A DNA stretch of 64,000 nt, taken from contig NZ_BSNY01000027.1 of NCBI RefSeq assembly GCF_030160235.1, positions 62,001-126,000 of the forward strand, written 5' to 3'. Below are positions 1 through 9,600 of the stretch, piece by piece (positions within the stretch are counted from its first letter, which is position 1; every line of letters starts with the position of its first letter). The translations under genes were made by a program, and so were the position numbers. The notes beneath the pieces were generated by a model. That model did not search any database. It was not told the origin of the DNA and worked only from the letters and a program-made list of their open reading frames with translations. The DNA comes from Mesorhizobium huakuii (GTDB lineage Bacteria > Pseudomonadota > Alphaproteobacteria > Rhizobiales > Rhizobiaceae).

Positions 1-39
1 CTCGACCTTCGTGGCTATGGAGACGGTGAAAGATCGCTG

Positions 40-86
40 ACCATGATCCCGAAAAGTGGATGCCGGTTTTCGGACAAGATCATGGT
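40..86. repeat. REP-like intergenic palindrome, copy 1
   Basis: An imperfect palindrome with arms ACCATGATC and GATCATGGT around an inner pair of CCGAAAA and TTTTCGG. Related palindromes with the same central CCGGTTTT-type core lie at 12973-13023 and 40263-40310. It sits just past the 3' end of the leftward peroxidase gene, which is typical for rhizobial intergenic palindromes of about 50 bp. It may act as a transcript 3' hairpin. Confidence 0.7.
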
Positions 87-97
87 CAAACAAGAGC

Positions 98-1297
98 CTA
101 CTCCGACAGCGTCTTCAAAAACGCCACCAGCGCAGCGCGCTCACGGTCCGACAGTTGCAGCGGATGGATCTCGGTTGTCCCCTCCACACTGGGTGCCGCC
201 TTGGCGTAGTGCGCCACCACCTCGTCGAGCGACGAAAACTGCCCGGCATGCATATAGGGCGGACGCGTCGCGGCACCGCGCAGCGACGGTGTCTTGTAAG
301 CGCGAACGAGTTCCGGCGCATCCTTGACCATGAAGCGCAGCTCGCCGCAGGCGCTGACGTCGCCGTCGCGATAGGCGCCGAAGCAGTTGAACGGGTCGGC
401 TTCGACTTGTGCCACCGCTTCTATGCGCCCGCGATCCGGCGGCAGGTTCGCGACGGGCGGCACGCCGGTGTTGTGAAAACCGTTGTCGGTGAAGCGCGGA
501 CCATTGTGGCAGGTCACGCAACTAGCCTTGCCGATGAACAGCTTCAACCCGAGGATTTCTTCCGGCGTAAAGACGGCATCGCCCTTGGGTTCGGCACCGG
601 TGGCAAGGTCCAGCGCGAAACGGTCGAAGCGCGTCTGCGCCGGCTCGATCGAGCGTTCGAAGGCCGCGATCGCCTTGCCGATATTGGCAAAGACGCGGTT
701 GATGGCGTCGCGCTGCGCATCGCTCATCGCGTTCCAGGCAGCCCTCTCGGCATCGTTTCCAAGCGGGCTGGCATTCAACGGAATGCCGGCAAAATCGGGC
801 AGCGGCCCGAAAATGTGCTCATAGCGCTCGCCGAAGCGTGCCTTGATGTAGTGCGCATAGGCAGCACGGTTTCCTGCCTGTTCCAGCGGGTTTTCCAGCG
901 GCGTCAGGGCTTGCGCCCACAGGCTGTCACGGCGGCCGTCCCAGAAGAACCAGGGGTCGCGTGCCACACCGGCTAGCGGCATGGTACGCCGATTGGTGCG
1001 GCCGACGCCGACAGCTTGCGGCAGGTCATCCTGGAACTGGCGGTCGATCTTGTGGCAGGTCGAGCAGGAGACCGTACCATCGCGGCTCATGCCCAGATCG
1101 AAGAACAGGGTCGAGCCAAGGGCAGCAGCAGCCGGCACGTCGGCGAAGCGGTTGGTGGTGTCGGGCTTCAACGACGGCAGCGTGTTCAGCGCCAGCGAGG
1201 CGACGGTCTTCTTCTCGGCGTCGGAAAAATCTGGCTTGCCGCAGCCGACGAGGATGATGGCGGCTATTAGCGCCAGAAAGCAGAAAAGGCGCTTCAT
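98..1297 (-). CDS. Di-haem cytochrome c peroxidase / MauG-family lipoprotein
   Basis: A 399-residue protein with an N-terminal hydrophobic segment ending in the lipobox LVGC (Cys19), so probably a lipoprotein anchored on the periplasmic side. Two c-type haem sites are visible, CSTCH at residues 78-82 and CVTCH at 260-264, as in bacterial di-haem peroxidases and MauG. The family either reduces H2O2 with electrons from small c-type cytochromes or oxidises protein residues; the sequence does not tell which. It lies 7 bp downstream of the FixH-like gene on the same strand, so the two are probably one transcript. The C-terminal segment around residues 345-360 (TPSLRGAATRPPYMHAGQ) is the usual family signature. 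Length is normal for the family. Confidence 0.9.
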   Translation of the reverse strand: MKRLFCFLALIAAIILVGCGKPDFSDAEKKTVASLALNTLPSLKPDTTNRFADVPAAAALGSTLFFDLGMSRDGTVSCSTCHKIDRQFQDDLPQAVGVGRTNRRTMPLAGVARDPWFFWDGRRDSLWAQALTPLENPLEQAGNRAAYAHYIKARFGERYEHIFGPLPDFAGIPLNASPLGNDAERAAWNAMSDAQRDAINRVFANIGKAIAAFERSIEPAQTRFDRFALDLATGAEPKGDAVFTPEEILGLKLFIGKASCVTCHNGPRFTDNGFHNTGVPPVANLPPDRGRIEAVAQVEADPFNCFGAYRDGDVSACGELRFMVKDAPELVRAYKTPSLRGAATRPPYMHAGQFSSLDEVVAHYAKAAPSVEGTTEIHPLQLSDRERAALVAFLKTLSE

Positions 1298-1304
1298 CGG
1301 TCGC

Positions 1305-1754
1305 TCACAGCACCACGTTGAACAGCACCGTATCCGAGCCGGCGCCGGACGAGATGGCGAAACGAAGTTGCCACCAGCCGCTCATGGTGAATTTCAGCCC
1401 CTCGATGCGGTAACGGCCCTCGCCGAGATAGTCGGTCACCTGCGGGCTGGTCGGCAGGCCGTGATTGTGTTGCGGCATGCCGCCGGAGATGGCGATCGCG
1501 GCTCGCTCCACCGAAGCCCCTGTCTTTGTTTTCAGCGTCAGCAGCCAGGATTCCAGTTCGCCCTGCCGCACCACGCCCCGCTCCGGTACGAAGCTCGCCA
1601 TGTACAGCCCATTGTCGGTTTTCTTCGTCCGCGAGACATCCGGGCCGGCAAGCTGCGCCGATTGCGGCGCGGTCAGATAGACGACCGCGAGAACGCCGAC
1701 CAGCAGAGCAGCCAGACCCAGACCCGCCAAAAGATAACGCCATATCGATGCCAA
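1305..1754 (-). CDS. FixH/YtkA-like single-pass membrane protein
   Basis: A protein of about 149 residues with one transmembrane segment near the N-terminus (ASIWRYLLAGLGLAALLVGV) followed by a periplasmic beta-rich domain containing GGMPQHNHGLPTSP, the Met/His signature of FixH/YtkA-like domains. I chose the TTG at 1754 because GGAAGAGG lies just upstream; an ATG start at 1853 would overlap the divergent kdgK region and adds a non-conserved arginine-rich stretch. It is directly upstream of the di-haem peroxidase gene with a 7 bp gap. The His/Met-rich motif could bind copper, which is inference. The partner suggests a role in peroxidase maturation or periplasmic redox balance. Confidence 0.7.
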   Translation of the reverse strand: MASIWRYLLAGLGLAALLVGVLAVVYLTAPQSAQLAGPDVSRTKKTDNGLYMASFVPERGVVRQGELESWLLTLKTKTGASVERAAIAISGGMPQHNHGLPTSPQVTDYLGEGRYRIEGLKFTMSGWWQLRFAISSGAGSDTVLFNVVL

Positions 1755-1905
1755 ACCGGTTCCTCTTCCGCGGATAACGCTCGGCCGGGCAGATCGCGTC
1801 CCGCCAGCCTGTGGGAAAACGCTGTGGCGCAAAAAAGCCTGCTTGCCAAGCATGGCGCTGCCGCCCGCAAAAAGCTACAGCACCGAAAGCACTGGAGGAT
1901 TGCAG

Positions 1906-2826
1906 ATGGCGGGAAACGGCGTCGCCTCGATCGGCGAATGCATGCTCGAACTTTCGGGCCAGACGGGCCCGAACTGGCGCATGGGTTTTGCCGGCGACAC
2001 GTTCAACACTCTGTGGGCGCTGCATGCGCTGAGCGGAGACCGGCCGGCAACCTATGTCTCGGCCTTCGGCGACGACCCCTTTTCGCAAGGCCAGATCGGC
2101 TTCTTCGCCGAAAACGGCATCGGCATCGGCTCCAGCCCGGTAATACCGGGCGCTCGGCCCGGCCTCTACGCAATCACGCTGACCGGCGCCGAACGCTCCT
2201 TCACCTACTGGCGCGGCGACGCTGCCGCCCGACAGCTTGCTTCGGATCCCACCGCACTGTCGAAAAACCTTGAAAATCAGGCGCTTGTGTACTTTTCCGG
2301 AATCACTTTGGCAATTCTGGACGATGCGGCGTGCAAAACACTGCTGGCCGCCGTGGCCGAGGCGCGTGCCGCTGGCTCGCTGATCGCCTTCGACCCCAAC
2401 TATCGCCCACGGCTTTGGCGCAACCGCGAAAGCGCGCAGGCAGCCATCGTCGAAGCACTCGGCGTCACCGACATCGCACTGCCGACCTTCCCCGACGAAC
2501 AGATGCTGTTTGGTGACGGGACACCGCAGGTGACCGCCGAGCGGCTTGGACAATGGGTTGGCGAGGTCGTCGTCAAGAACGGCGAACAGCCGGCGCTGAT
2601 CGCCGAGAGCGGAACATTGCACGACGTGCCGGCGATCCATGTCGCGGCCCCCGTCGACACCACCGGCGCCGGCGATTCCTTCAATGGTGGCTACCTCGCG
2701 GCGCGTCTTGCCGGCCATGGCCCGCGCGAAGCGGCAAGCCGGGCACATCGCGTTGCCGCGGCCGTGGTCCAGGTCCGCGGCGCCCTGGCGCCATTCGAGA
2801 CGCTACGGGCTGCGTTCGAAAACTAG
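1906..2826 (+). CDS. kdgK: 2-dehydro-3-deoxygluconokinase (PfkB family)
   Basis: A 306-residue PfkB-family sugar kinase. The N-terminus (VASIGECMLELSG, then FAGDTFNTLWAL) matches KDG kinases, and the C-terminal PfkB signature DTTGAGDSFNGGYLA carries the catalytic Asp and anion hole. It should phosphorylate 2-keto-3-deoxygluconate to KDPG, feeding hexuronate breakdown into the Entner-Doudoroff pathway in the cytoplasm. The ATG at 1906 is preceded by GGAGG at 1893-1897, so it is preferred over an in-frame ATG at 1843. It is divergent from the FixH-like gene. The neighbouring aldose epimerase on the opposite strand is also sugar-related but convergent, so not in the same operon. Confidence 0.9.
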   Translation: MAGNGVASIGECMLELSGQTGPNWRMGFAGDTFNTLWALHALSGDRPATYVSAFGDDPFSQGQIGFFAENGIGIGSSPVIPGARPGLYAITLTGAERSFTYWRGDAAARQLASDPTALSKNLENQALVYFSGITLAILDDAACKTLLAAVAEARAAGSLIAFDPNYRPRLWRNRESAQAAIVEALGVTDIALPTFPDEQMLFGDGTPQVTAERLGQWVGEVVVKNGEQPALIAESGTLHDVPAIHVAAPVDTTGAGDSFNGGYLAARLAGHGPREAASRAHRVAAAVVQVRGALAPFETLRAAFEN

Positions 2827-2838
2827 CCGGCCGAAGAC

Positions 2839-3861
2839 CTATGGCAGGCGGAAACGGTATTCCGTCACGTGGTGATAGATCGCACCAGGCCACAGCGTCG
2901 CCTGCGGGAAATACGGCCGGTTCGGCGCATCCGGCCAGATTTGCGGCTCCAGGCAGAAGGCGGAAAATGCCTTGTAGTCCCGTCCCTCCAGCCCCTTGCG
3001 CGGCGTCACATACTGGCCGGTATAGAGCTGGACACCGGGCTCCGTCGTCCAGACCTCCATCTCGACGCCGGAGCTTGCCCCTTGCGTCCATGCCGCTTGC
3101 CGCAGCGGCCCGCGCGCCGAGGCAAGACAGAAATTCTGGTCGTAGGGCAGTTGCTCACCCTCGGTCTCCATGCGCAGCGGCCGCGCCTGGCGGAAATCGA
3201 AGGGCGTGCCGTCGACCGGCTTGACCACGCCGGTCGGGATCATGTCGCTGTCGACTGGCAGATAGGCGCCGGCGTTCAGCATCATCCTGTGGTCGAGAAT
3301 ATCGCTGGCGCCGCCATCATCCAGGTTGAAATAGGAATGCTGGGTGAGATTGCACGGCGTCGGCTCCTCGCAGGTCGCCGTCAGCTCGACGCTGAGCGTG
3401 CCGGGGATCTTCAGCCTGTAGGTGCAGGTTACGTCGAGCGCTCCGGGAAAGCCCATCGCGCCATCGGGATCGTGCAGCGTCAGCGTGACGAAGTCCCGGC
3501 CATGCAGCGAAACCGCCCACGGCCGATGCGAATAGCCCTGCGAGCCGCCATGCAGCGTATGCCTGCCGAGAAAATTTTGCTCGGTCTGGTAGCGATTGCC
3601 GTTAAGGGTGAAACGGCCGTCGCGGATCCTGTTGGCATAGCGGCCGACCACCGCGCCGAAGAAGGCGTTGTCGGCCTCATAGGCTTCCAGAGTGTTGTAG
3701 CCGAGCACCAGCGGCGCATCATGGCCGGTCAGGCGCAAATCCTGGATGATGGCGCCGAGCCCGATGATATTGGCGGTGAGGCCGCCGCCCCTGATGGTGA
3801 AGCGGCGCACCGGCTCGCCTGCCCGCGTCGTGCCGAAAACCTCGCCGTCCTTCATCGTCAT
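2839..3861 (-). CDS. galM: Aldose 1-epimerase (galactose mutarotase)
   Basis: A 340-residue mutarotase that interconverts alpha and beta anomers of aldoses. Key family features are visible: HTLHGGSQGYSHRPW with the substrate-binding His, CNLTQHSYFNL with the catalytic acid His, and near the C-terminus a LEPQIWPDAPN segment with the catalytic Glu, followed by the typical PG-IYHH ending. There is no signal peptide, so it is cytoplasmic. It converges on kdgK with only 12 bp between the ends and lies downstream of gabD on the same strand with about 90 bp between them. The sugar specificity cannot be read from the sequence. Confidence 0.88.
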   Translation of the reverse strand: MTMKDGEVFGTTRAGEPVRRFTIRGGGLTANIIGLGAIIQDLRLTGHDAPLVLGYNTLEAYEADNAFFGAVVGRYANRIRDGRFTLNGNRYQTEQNFLGRHTLHGGSQGYSHRPWAVSLHGRDFVTLTLHDPDGAMGFPGALDVTCTYRLKIPGTLSVELTATCEEPTPCNLTQHSYFNLDDGGASDILDHRMMLNAGAYLPVDSDMIPTGVVKPVDGTPFDFRQARPLRMETEGEQLPYDQNFCLASARGPLRQAAWTQGASSGVEMEVWTTEPGVQLYTGQYVTPRKGLEGRDYKAFSAFCLEPQIWPDAPNRPYFPQATLWPGAIYHHVTEYRFRLP

Positions 3862-3950
3862 GCCCGCAAACGTCAGTTAATCCAAAGGATTCCGGCAGGT
3901 TTCTCGACCCAAGGCGGCGGGCAAGGCCCGCCGACCTCAGGGACAAGGTA

Positions 3951-5408
3951 TCAGAGGCCGAGGCCGCCGATACAGACATATTTGGTATCGAGATAATCCT
4001 CGATGCCCTGATGTCCGCCTTCCTTGCCGAGGCCCGATTCCTTGACGCCGCCGAACGGCGCTTCCGGCGTGGTGATCAGGCCTTCATTGACGCCGACCAT
4101 GCCGTATTTCAGTCCTTCCATGACGCGGAAGGCGCGGCCGAGATCGCCGGTGTAGAAATAGCAGGCGAGGCCGAATTCAGTGTCGTTGGCGAGCGCGATG
4201 GCTTCCGCTTCCGTCTCGAACTTGAACACCGGGGCGACCGGGCCGAAGATCTCTTCCTTCATGAAGCGCATTTTGGGCGTCGCATTGGCGATGACCGTTG
4301 GCTGGAAGAACGAGCCGCCGAGCGCATGGCGCTTGCCGCCGGCGACGATCTTGCCGCCCTTCGAGGTAGCGTCGGCGATCAGCTCTTCCACCTTCTCGAC
4401 CGCCTTCTCGTCGATCAGCGGTCCCTGCTGCACGCCTTCTTCGAGGCCGGAACCGACCTTCAGCCCGTTGCTGGCGGCTGCCAGCTTCTCCACGAACTTG
4501 TCATAGACGCCGGCCTGAACGAGGAAGCGGTTGGTGCAGACGCAGGTCTGGCCGGAATTGCGGTATTTGGCGGTGATCGCGCCGGCCACCGCGCGCTCGA
4601 TGTCCGCGTCGTCGAAGACGATGAACGGCGCGTTGCCGCCAAGTTCCATCGACACCTTCTTCACGGTGACCGACGACTTCTGGATGAGAAGCTTGCCCAC
4701 CTCGGTCGATCCGGTGAAAGTGATCTTCGACACCAGCGGATTGGCGCAAATCTCGTCACCGATCTCGCTGGCCGACCCGGTCAGGATGTTGACGACACCC
4801 TTGGGGAAGCCGACTTCCTCGGCCAGCGCGCCCCAGGCGAGACCAGAGTAAGGCGTCTGCGAGGCGGGCTTGACGACGGCCGTGCAGCCGGCAGCGAGAG
4901 CCGGGCCGAGCTTGCGGGCCAGCATCGAGGACGGGAAATTCCACGGCGTGATGGCGGCGATGACGCCGACCGGCTCCTTGGTCACCAGGATGCGGCGATC
5001 CGCCCATGGCGAAGGCACGACGTCGCCATAGGTGCGGCGGCCTTCTTCGGCAAACCACAGTATATAGGCCGCGGCCGACCCGATCTCGCCCTTCGATTCG
5101 AACAGCGACTTGCCTTGCTCTATCGTCAAGAGCTCGGCCAGTACGTCCTGATTGTCCATCATCGCGTCATGCAGCTTGCGCAGCAGCTTCGAGCGCTCGA
5201 GCGCGGTCGTCTTGCGCCAGGTCTTGAACGCGGCGTCCGCGGCCTCGATGGCGCGGCGGGTCTCGGCCTTGCCCGACTTCGGCACGGTGCCGATCTTGAG
5301 GCCGGTGGCCGGGTTGTTGACGTCGACCGTGAGGCCGCTATCGGCCTGCACCCATTCGCCGTTGATGAGATTGGCCTGCCGCATGAAATGGCTGGTTTTC
5401 TGAAGCAT
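3951..5408 (-). CDS. gabD: NAD(P)-dependent succinate-semialdehyde dehydrogenase
   Basis: A 485-residue aldehyde dehydrogenase. The catalytic Cys lies in NSGQTCVCTNRF and the general-base Glu in MELGGNAPF. The signatures (FINGEW-like N-terminus NLINGEWVQADSG, GVIAAITPWNFP, and the ending LGLGKEGGHQGIEDYLDTKYVCIG) match GabD-type enzymes, which oxidise succinate semialdehyde to succinate in GABA breakdown. The ATG at 5408 has GGAGG just upstream. No GABA transaminase lies next to it; a class III aminotransferase is at 38637-40016 but far away. Very closely related family members (glutarate-semialdehyde dehydrogenase) remain possible. Confidence 0.9.
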   Translation of the reverse strand: MLQKTSHFMRQANLINGEWVQADSGLTVDVNNPATGLKIGTVPKSGKAETRRAIEAADAAFKTWRKTTALERSKLLRKLHDAMMDNQDVLAELLTIEQGKSLFESKGEIGSAAAYILWFAEEGRRTYGDVVPSPWADRRILVTKEPVGVIAAITPWNFPSSMLARKLGPALAAGCTAVVKPASQTPYSGLAWGALAEEVGFPKGVVNILTGSASEIGDEICANPLVSKITFTGSTEVGKLLIQKSSVTVKKVSMELGGNAPFIVFDDADIERAVAGAITAKYRNSGQTCVCTNRFLVQAGVYDKFVEKLAAASNGLKVGSGLEEGVQQGPLIDEKAVEKVEELIADATSKGGKIVAGGKRHALGGSFFQPTVIANATPKMRFMKEEIFGPVAPVFKFETEAEAIALANDTEFGLACYFYTGDLGRAFRVMEGLKYGMVGVNEGLITTPEAPFGGVKESGLGKEGGHQGIEDYLDTKYVCIGGLGL

Positions 5409-5611
5409 GGTCTATCCTCCGTTCGGCGCACTGACGGGCCGGTCTGTGAAATCTTCGGTGAGCGTGCGCCATGATTTGAAGCCGGCACGCCGGAGCCACT
5501 GCTCTTTACCTAGGGCAAGGCCCGCAAGCAATCGCAAGATGGCATATAGGGGTTGGGCCAGCCCGAGACGAGATCAGGCTGTATCGCTTCGCCTGGATTT
5601 GCGCATGGCCT

Positions 5612-6562
5612 CTATCCAAAGACATGCAGGACAACCGTCAGCCAGAAAGCCGTGGTGACGGCCGCACAGGCCGTGGCGATGGTCATCTGGTTCGATGCCA
5701 GCGCCTGGCCGGTGTTGAACTGCACGGCGATCAGGTAGGAGTTGATGCCGGATGGCAGCGCCGCCACCACGACCGCCACCTTGGCGGTCAGGGGCGGCAG
5801 GCCGAGCAGCCAGACGAAGGCGAGAACCAGTGCCGGCATCAGGAACAGTTTCAGCACCGAAAGCGCCAGCGCCGGCCGGATATTGCCGGAAATGCCGAAG
5901 CGGCGCAGGCTGAGCCCCATGGCAAACAGCGCCACCGGTCCTGCCGTGCCGGCGAGCGCATCGACCAGCCGCATGGCGAGGCCCGGTAGCGGCACGCCGC
6001 TCAGCCGCCATGCCAGGCCGAGCAGGATGCCGATGATCAGCGGGTTGATGAACAGCCGCCGCAGGAAGCTACGCAGCACCCGCAGCGGATGCACATGTTC
6101 GCCACCGCCCCGTCCGAACATCTCGAACAGCACGATCGACGCCATCATCATGACCGGCAGATGCACGGAGACCAGCAAAGACAGAACTTCGAAGCCGCTC
6201 GGGCCGAAGATGCCGAGGATGAAGGGAGCGCCGAGCAGCACGACATTGGAATAGGCCGACGACACACCCCCGACGACGCCGGCGCGCGCCTCGCGCCCGA
6301 AGATCCGCGTGGTGACGAGATGACCGGCGGCCCAGGTGATTGCCACCGCCGTGAAATAGGCTCCCCACAGCGGCCACGGCGCGACGCCGTGGAAATCGGC
6401 GTTCACCATGGTCTGGAACAGAAGCAGCGGCATCGCCACCGAGACCGCGAAATCCGATATCCCCTCGCCGCTCGCCGGTCTGAGATAGCCGGTCAACCCG
6501 GCGAGATAGCCGAGCGCCACGAGGCTGAAGACGAAAAGCACGGTTTCTGTAAGCGGCGACAT
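5612..6562 (-). CDS. AEC-family transporter (auxin efflux carrier / malonate permease type)
   Basis: A 316-residue integral membrane protein with about ten hydrophobic segments in two halves, the architecture of the AEC/Mem_trans family. Segments such as LSLRRFGISGNIRPAL and ALPSGINSYLIAVQFNTGQ are typical of the second half of this family. It probably exports or imports an organic acid anion across the inner membrane; the substrate is not predictable. It lies downstream of nothing obvious on its strand and is divergent from the caspase-like gene. The roughly 200 bp between it and gabD hold the gabD promoter region and no gene. Confidence 0.85.
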   Translation of the reverse strand: MSPLTETVLFVFSLVALGYLAGLTGYLRPASGEGISDFAVSVAMPLLLFQTMVNADFHGVAPWPLWGAYFTAVAITWAAGHLVTTRIFGREARAGVVGGVSSAYSNVVLLGAPFILGIFGPSGFEVLSLLVSVHLPVMMMASIVLFEMFGRGGGEHVHPLRVLRSFLRRLFINPLIIGILLGLAWRLSGVPLPGLAMRLVDALAGTAGPVALFAMGLSLRRFGISGNIRPALALSVLKLFLMPALVLAFVWLLGLPPLTAKVAVVVAALPSGINSYLIAVQFNTGQALASNQMTIATACAAVTTAFWLTVVLHVFG

Positions 6563-6673
6563 TTTTCAGGGATAGGCGAGCCACGCGCGCGGCGCAATCG
6601 CGCCCGAATTTGATCATGCTATGCTGGCAACGTTATAGAGGGTTTGGAGTATCAGGGCGGACACGAACGACAA

Positions 6674-9600
6674 ATGACCTTTGTCGAAACCTCAGGACGC
6701 AATCTTCTCGCGCGGATGTGGCTGGCGGCTTTCGTCGCCACCCTGTTTTGTCTTGCCGCGACGGCGCTTGCACTTGCCGAGACGAAAAGCCTCAAGGGCG
6801 TGGCTCTGATCATCGGCCAGTCGAATTACCAGCACATCGCCGCCCTCCCCAACCCGGCCAATGACGCCCGCGACATGGCCAAGATGCTGACCGACCTCGG
6901 CTTCGACGCCCGCAACGTCACCGATCGCGATGCCGCCAAGCTGAAGCGCGACCTCGAACGCTTCGTCGAGGATGCCGGGGGCGCCGACGTCGCCTTCATC
7001 TATTACTCCGGCCATGGCATCGAGGCCGGCGGCGAGAACTATCTGGTTCCGGTCGATGCCGACGTCTCGTCGCTCAAGGATGCAGGCCAGGCCCTGGTGC
7101 CGATTTCAGCCGTCATGGACGAACTGAGGAAGACCGTGCCGGTGACGATCTTGCTGCTCGATGCCTGCCGCACCAATCCGTTTCCAGCGGACGCCGTGGT
7201 GCGCCGGGCGCCGACCGCTTCCGCCGAGCCGATCGGCGCCGGCGGGTTAGAACCGGTGCGTGGCGCCAAGGCGCTTGCCAATGTGTCGGCGCAGGATGCG
7301 AGCCTCGGCACCGTGGTCGGCTTCGCCGCCGAACCGGGGCGCCCGGCGCTCGATGGCGCGGCCGGCGAAAACAGTCCCTATGCCGCAGCCCTGCTGCGCC
7401 ACCTCGCGGCGATGAAAGGCACGGAGTTCGGCTCCGTCATGCGCATGGTGACCGAGGAAGTCTATCTCGACACCAAGGCCAAGCAGCGCCCCTGGGTCAA
7501 TGAAAGCCTGCGCCGCCTGCTCTATTTCGGCGTCGCACCGCCTGAGCCGACCGGTGATGACGGGCTGATCACCGGTGAGCGACGGCAGCTGCTCTTGACC
7601 ATCTCCGACCTGCCCGATCCGAAGCGGGCGCAAGTGGAACTGGCCTCGCTGCAGGATGGCGTGCCGCTCGACGCGCTCTATGGCGTGCTGAGGGCGCTGG
7701 GCACGGACAAGATCCCCGAGGATCCGACCGACCTGCAGAAGGTGCTCGACGCCCAGGCCGACCGCCTGAAGAAGATGTTGTCGGAACGCGCGGCACTGCG
7801 CACCGACGATCCGGAGATCAAACGCCTGGTCGCGTCCGCCGACAAGGCAATCGGCCAGGGCGCCATGGTGACGGCGCGCAAATTCCTCGATGACGCGGTC
7901 GGCAGGGTCGAGCAGAACAGCGGCGCCGTTGATGACGTGGAGCAACTGGTCAGGCAAAAACGCATCGCCGACGCCGCAATCTATGCCAAACGTGCCGACG
8001 CCGCCGCGCTGGTCTTCGACTACAAATCCGCCGCCAACGACTATGCCAAGGCCTTCTCGCTGGTCGAGAAATGGGACGACAAGCTGCGCTGGAACTACAA
8101 GAACCAGGAAGCCGAGGCACTCAACTCTTACGGCTACGCCACCGGCGATCTCGATGCATTGCGGCACGCGATCGAAGCCTACCATGTCATCCTGAACTTC
8201 ATCCCCAATGGCGAGCAGAATCGCGACTGGGCCATCACCCGCAACAACATGGCGGTGGTGCTGCAAACGATCGGCGAACGCGAGACCGAGACCACGCATC
8301 TCGAAGAAGCCGCGCAGATCTTCCGCGATTCGCTGGTCGTCTTCGAGCGCGAGAAGGACGACCCCAACTGGGCGGCCGCGCAGAACAATCTCGCCAATGT
8401 GCTCCTGAAGATCGGCGAACGCGAGAGCGATCCGAAGCGCCTCAATGAGGCCGTGGCGGCGATGCGTGCCGCGTTGGGAAAGCGCCCGCGCGACAAGCTG
8501 CCGCTCGACTGGGCCGCTTCGCAAAACAATCTCGGGCTCGCGCTCTATGCGCTTTCCCAGCGGGAACCCGCCGGCGAGCACCTGAAGGACGCGGAAGCCG
8601 CCTACCGGCTGGCGCTTGAAGAATACACGCGCGAGAAGGCCCCCGTGGAATGGGCGATGGTCGAGAACAATCTCGGCAACACGCTGGTGACGCTTGGCAT
8701 CCAGCTCAACGACAAGGCCAAGATCAACGAGGCGGCCGATGCGTTCCGCGCCGCGCTGAAGGTGCGAACCCGCGAGACGTTCCCGGTCTCCTGGGCGACC
8801 AGCCGGCTCAATCTCGGCAACGCGCTGAGCGGCGTCGCCCGCTTCGACATGGGCACGGACACGCTCGAAGAGGCCGCCGCGGCCTATGACGATGCACTGA
8901 CGGTGTTTACCCGGCAGCGCTTCCCGATGGACTGGGCGTCCGCCCAGAACAATCTCGGCTCGATCTACCAGACGCTCGGCCAGCGGACCCGCGACGCGGC
9001 CAGGCTCGAACAGTCGGTGGCAGCGTTCCAGGCAGCCCGGCAGGTCTATGTCAGGCGGAAATTCCCGCAGGATTGGGCCATGAGCTATTACAATCTCGGC
9101 AACACGCTGCAGCTGCTTGGTGGCGTGACGGACAAGCCCGAGCACTACAGCGAGGCGGTGGACGCCTACGGCAATGCGTTGCGTGAGTACAAGCGCGAGA
9201 CCAACCCGCGGCAATGGGCGCTGGTCCAGGCTGGTCTCGGTTCGGCGCTGCACTGGCTGAGCATGAGTAATGCCGATCCCAAAACCCTGCGGGATTCGAT
9301 CGCCGCCCGGCGGGCAGCACTCGAAGTGCTGACCATCGAGACCGCACCCATCGACTGGGCCAACGCCCAGAACGGCATCGGCATGAGCCTGCTCAATCTC
9401 GGCAATATCGAACGGACCGGCAAATATCTCGACGAGGCCGAGGCGGCCTTCACGGCGACGCTGAAGGTTTTCACCAGGGAAAGCCAGCCCATGCAATGGG
9501 CCTTCGAACAGAACAATCTCGGCGACATCCACTGGAACCGCGCCACCTATGGCGGCGGCAAGGCCGAGTATCTCAGGGCTATCGAGTTCTTCGAGAACGC

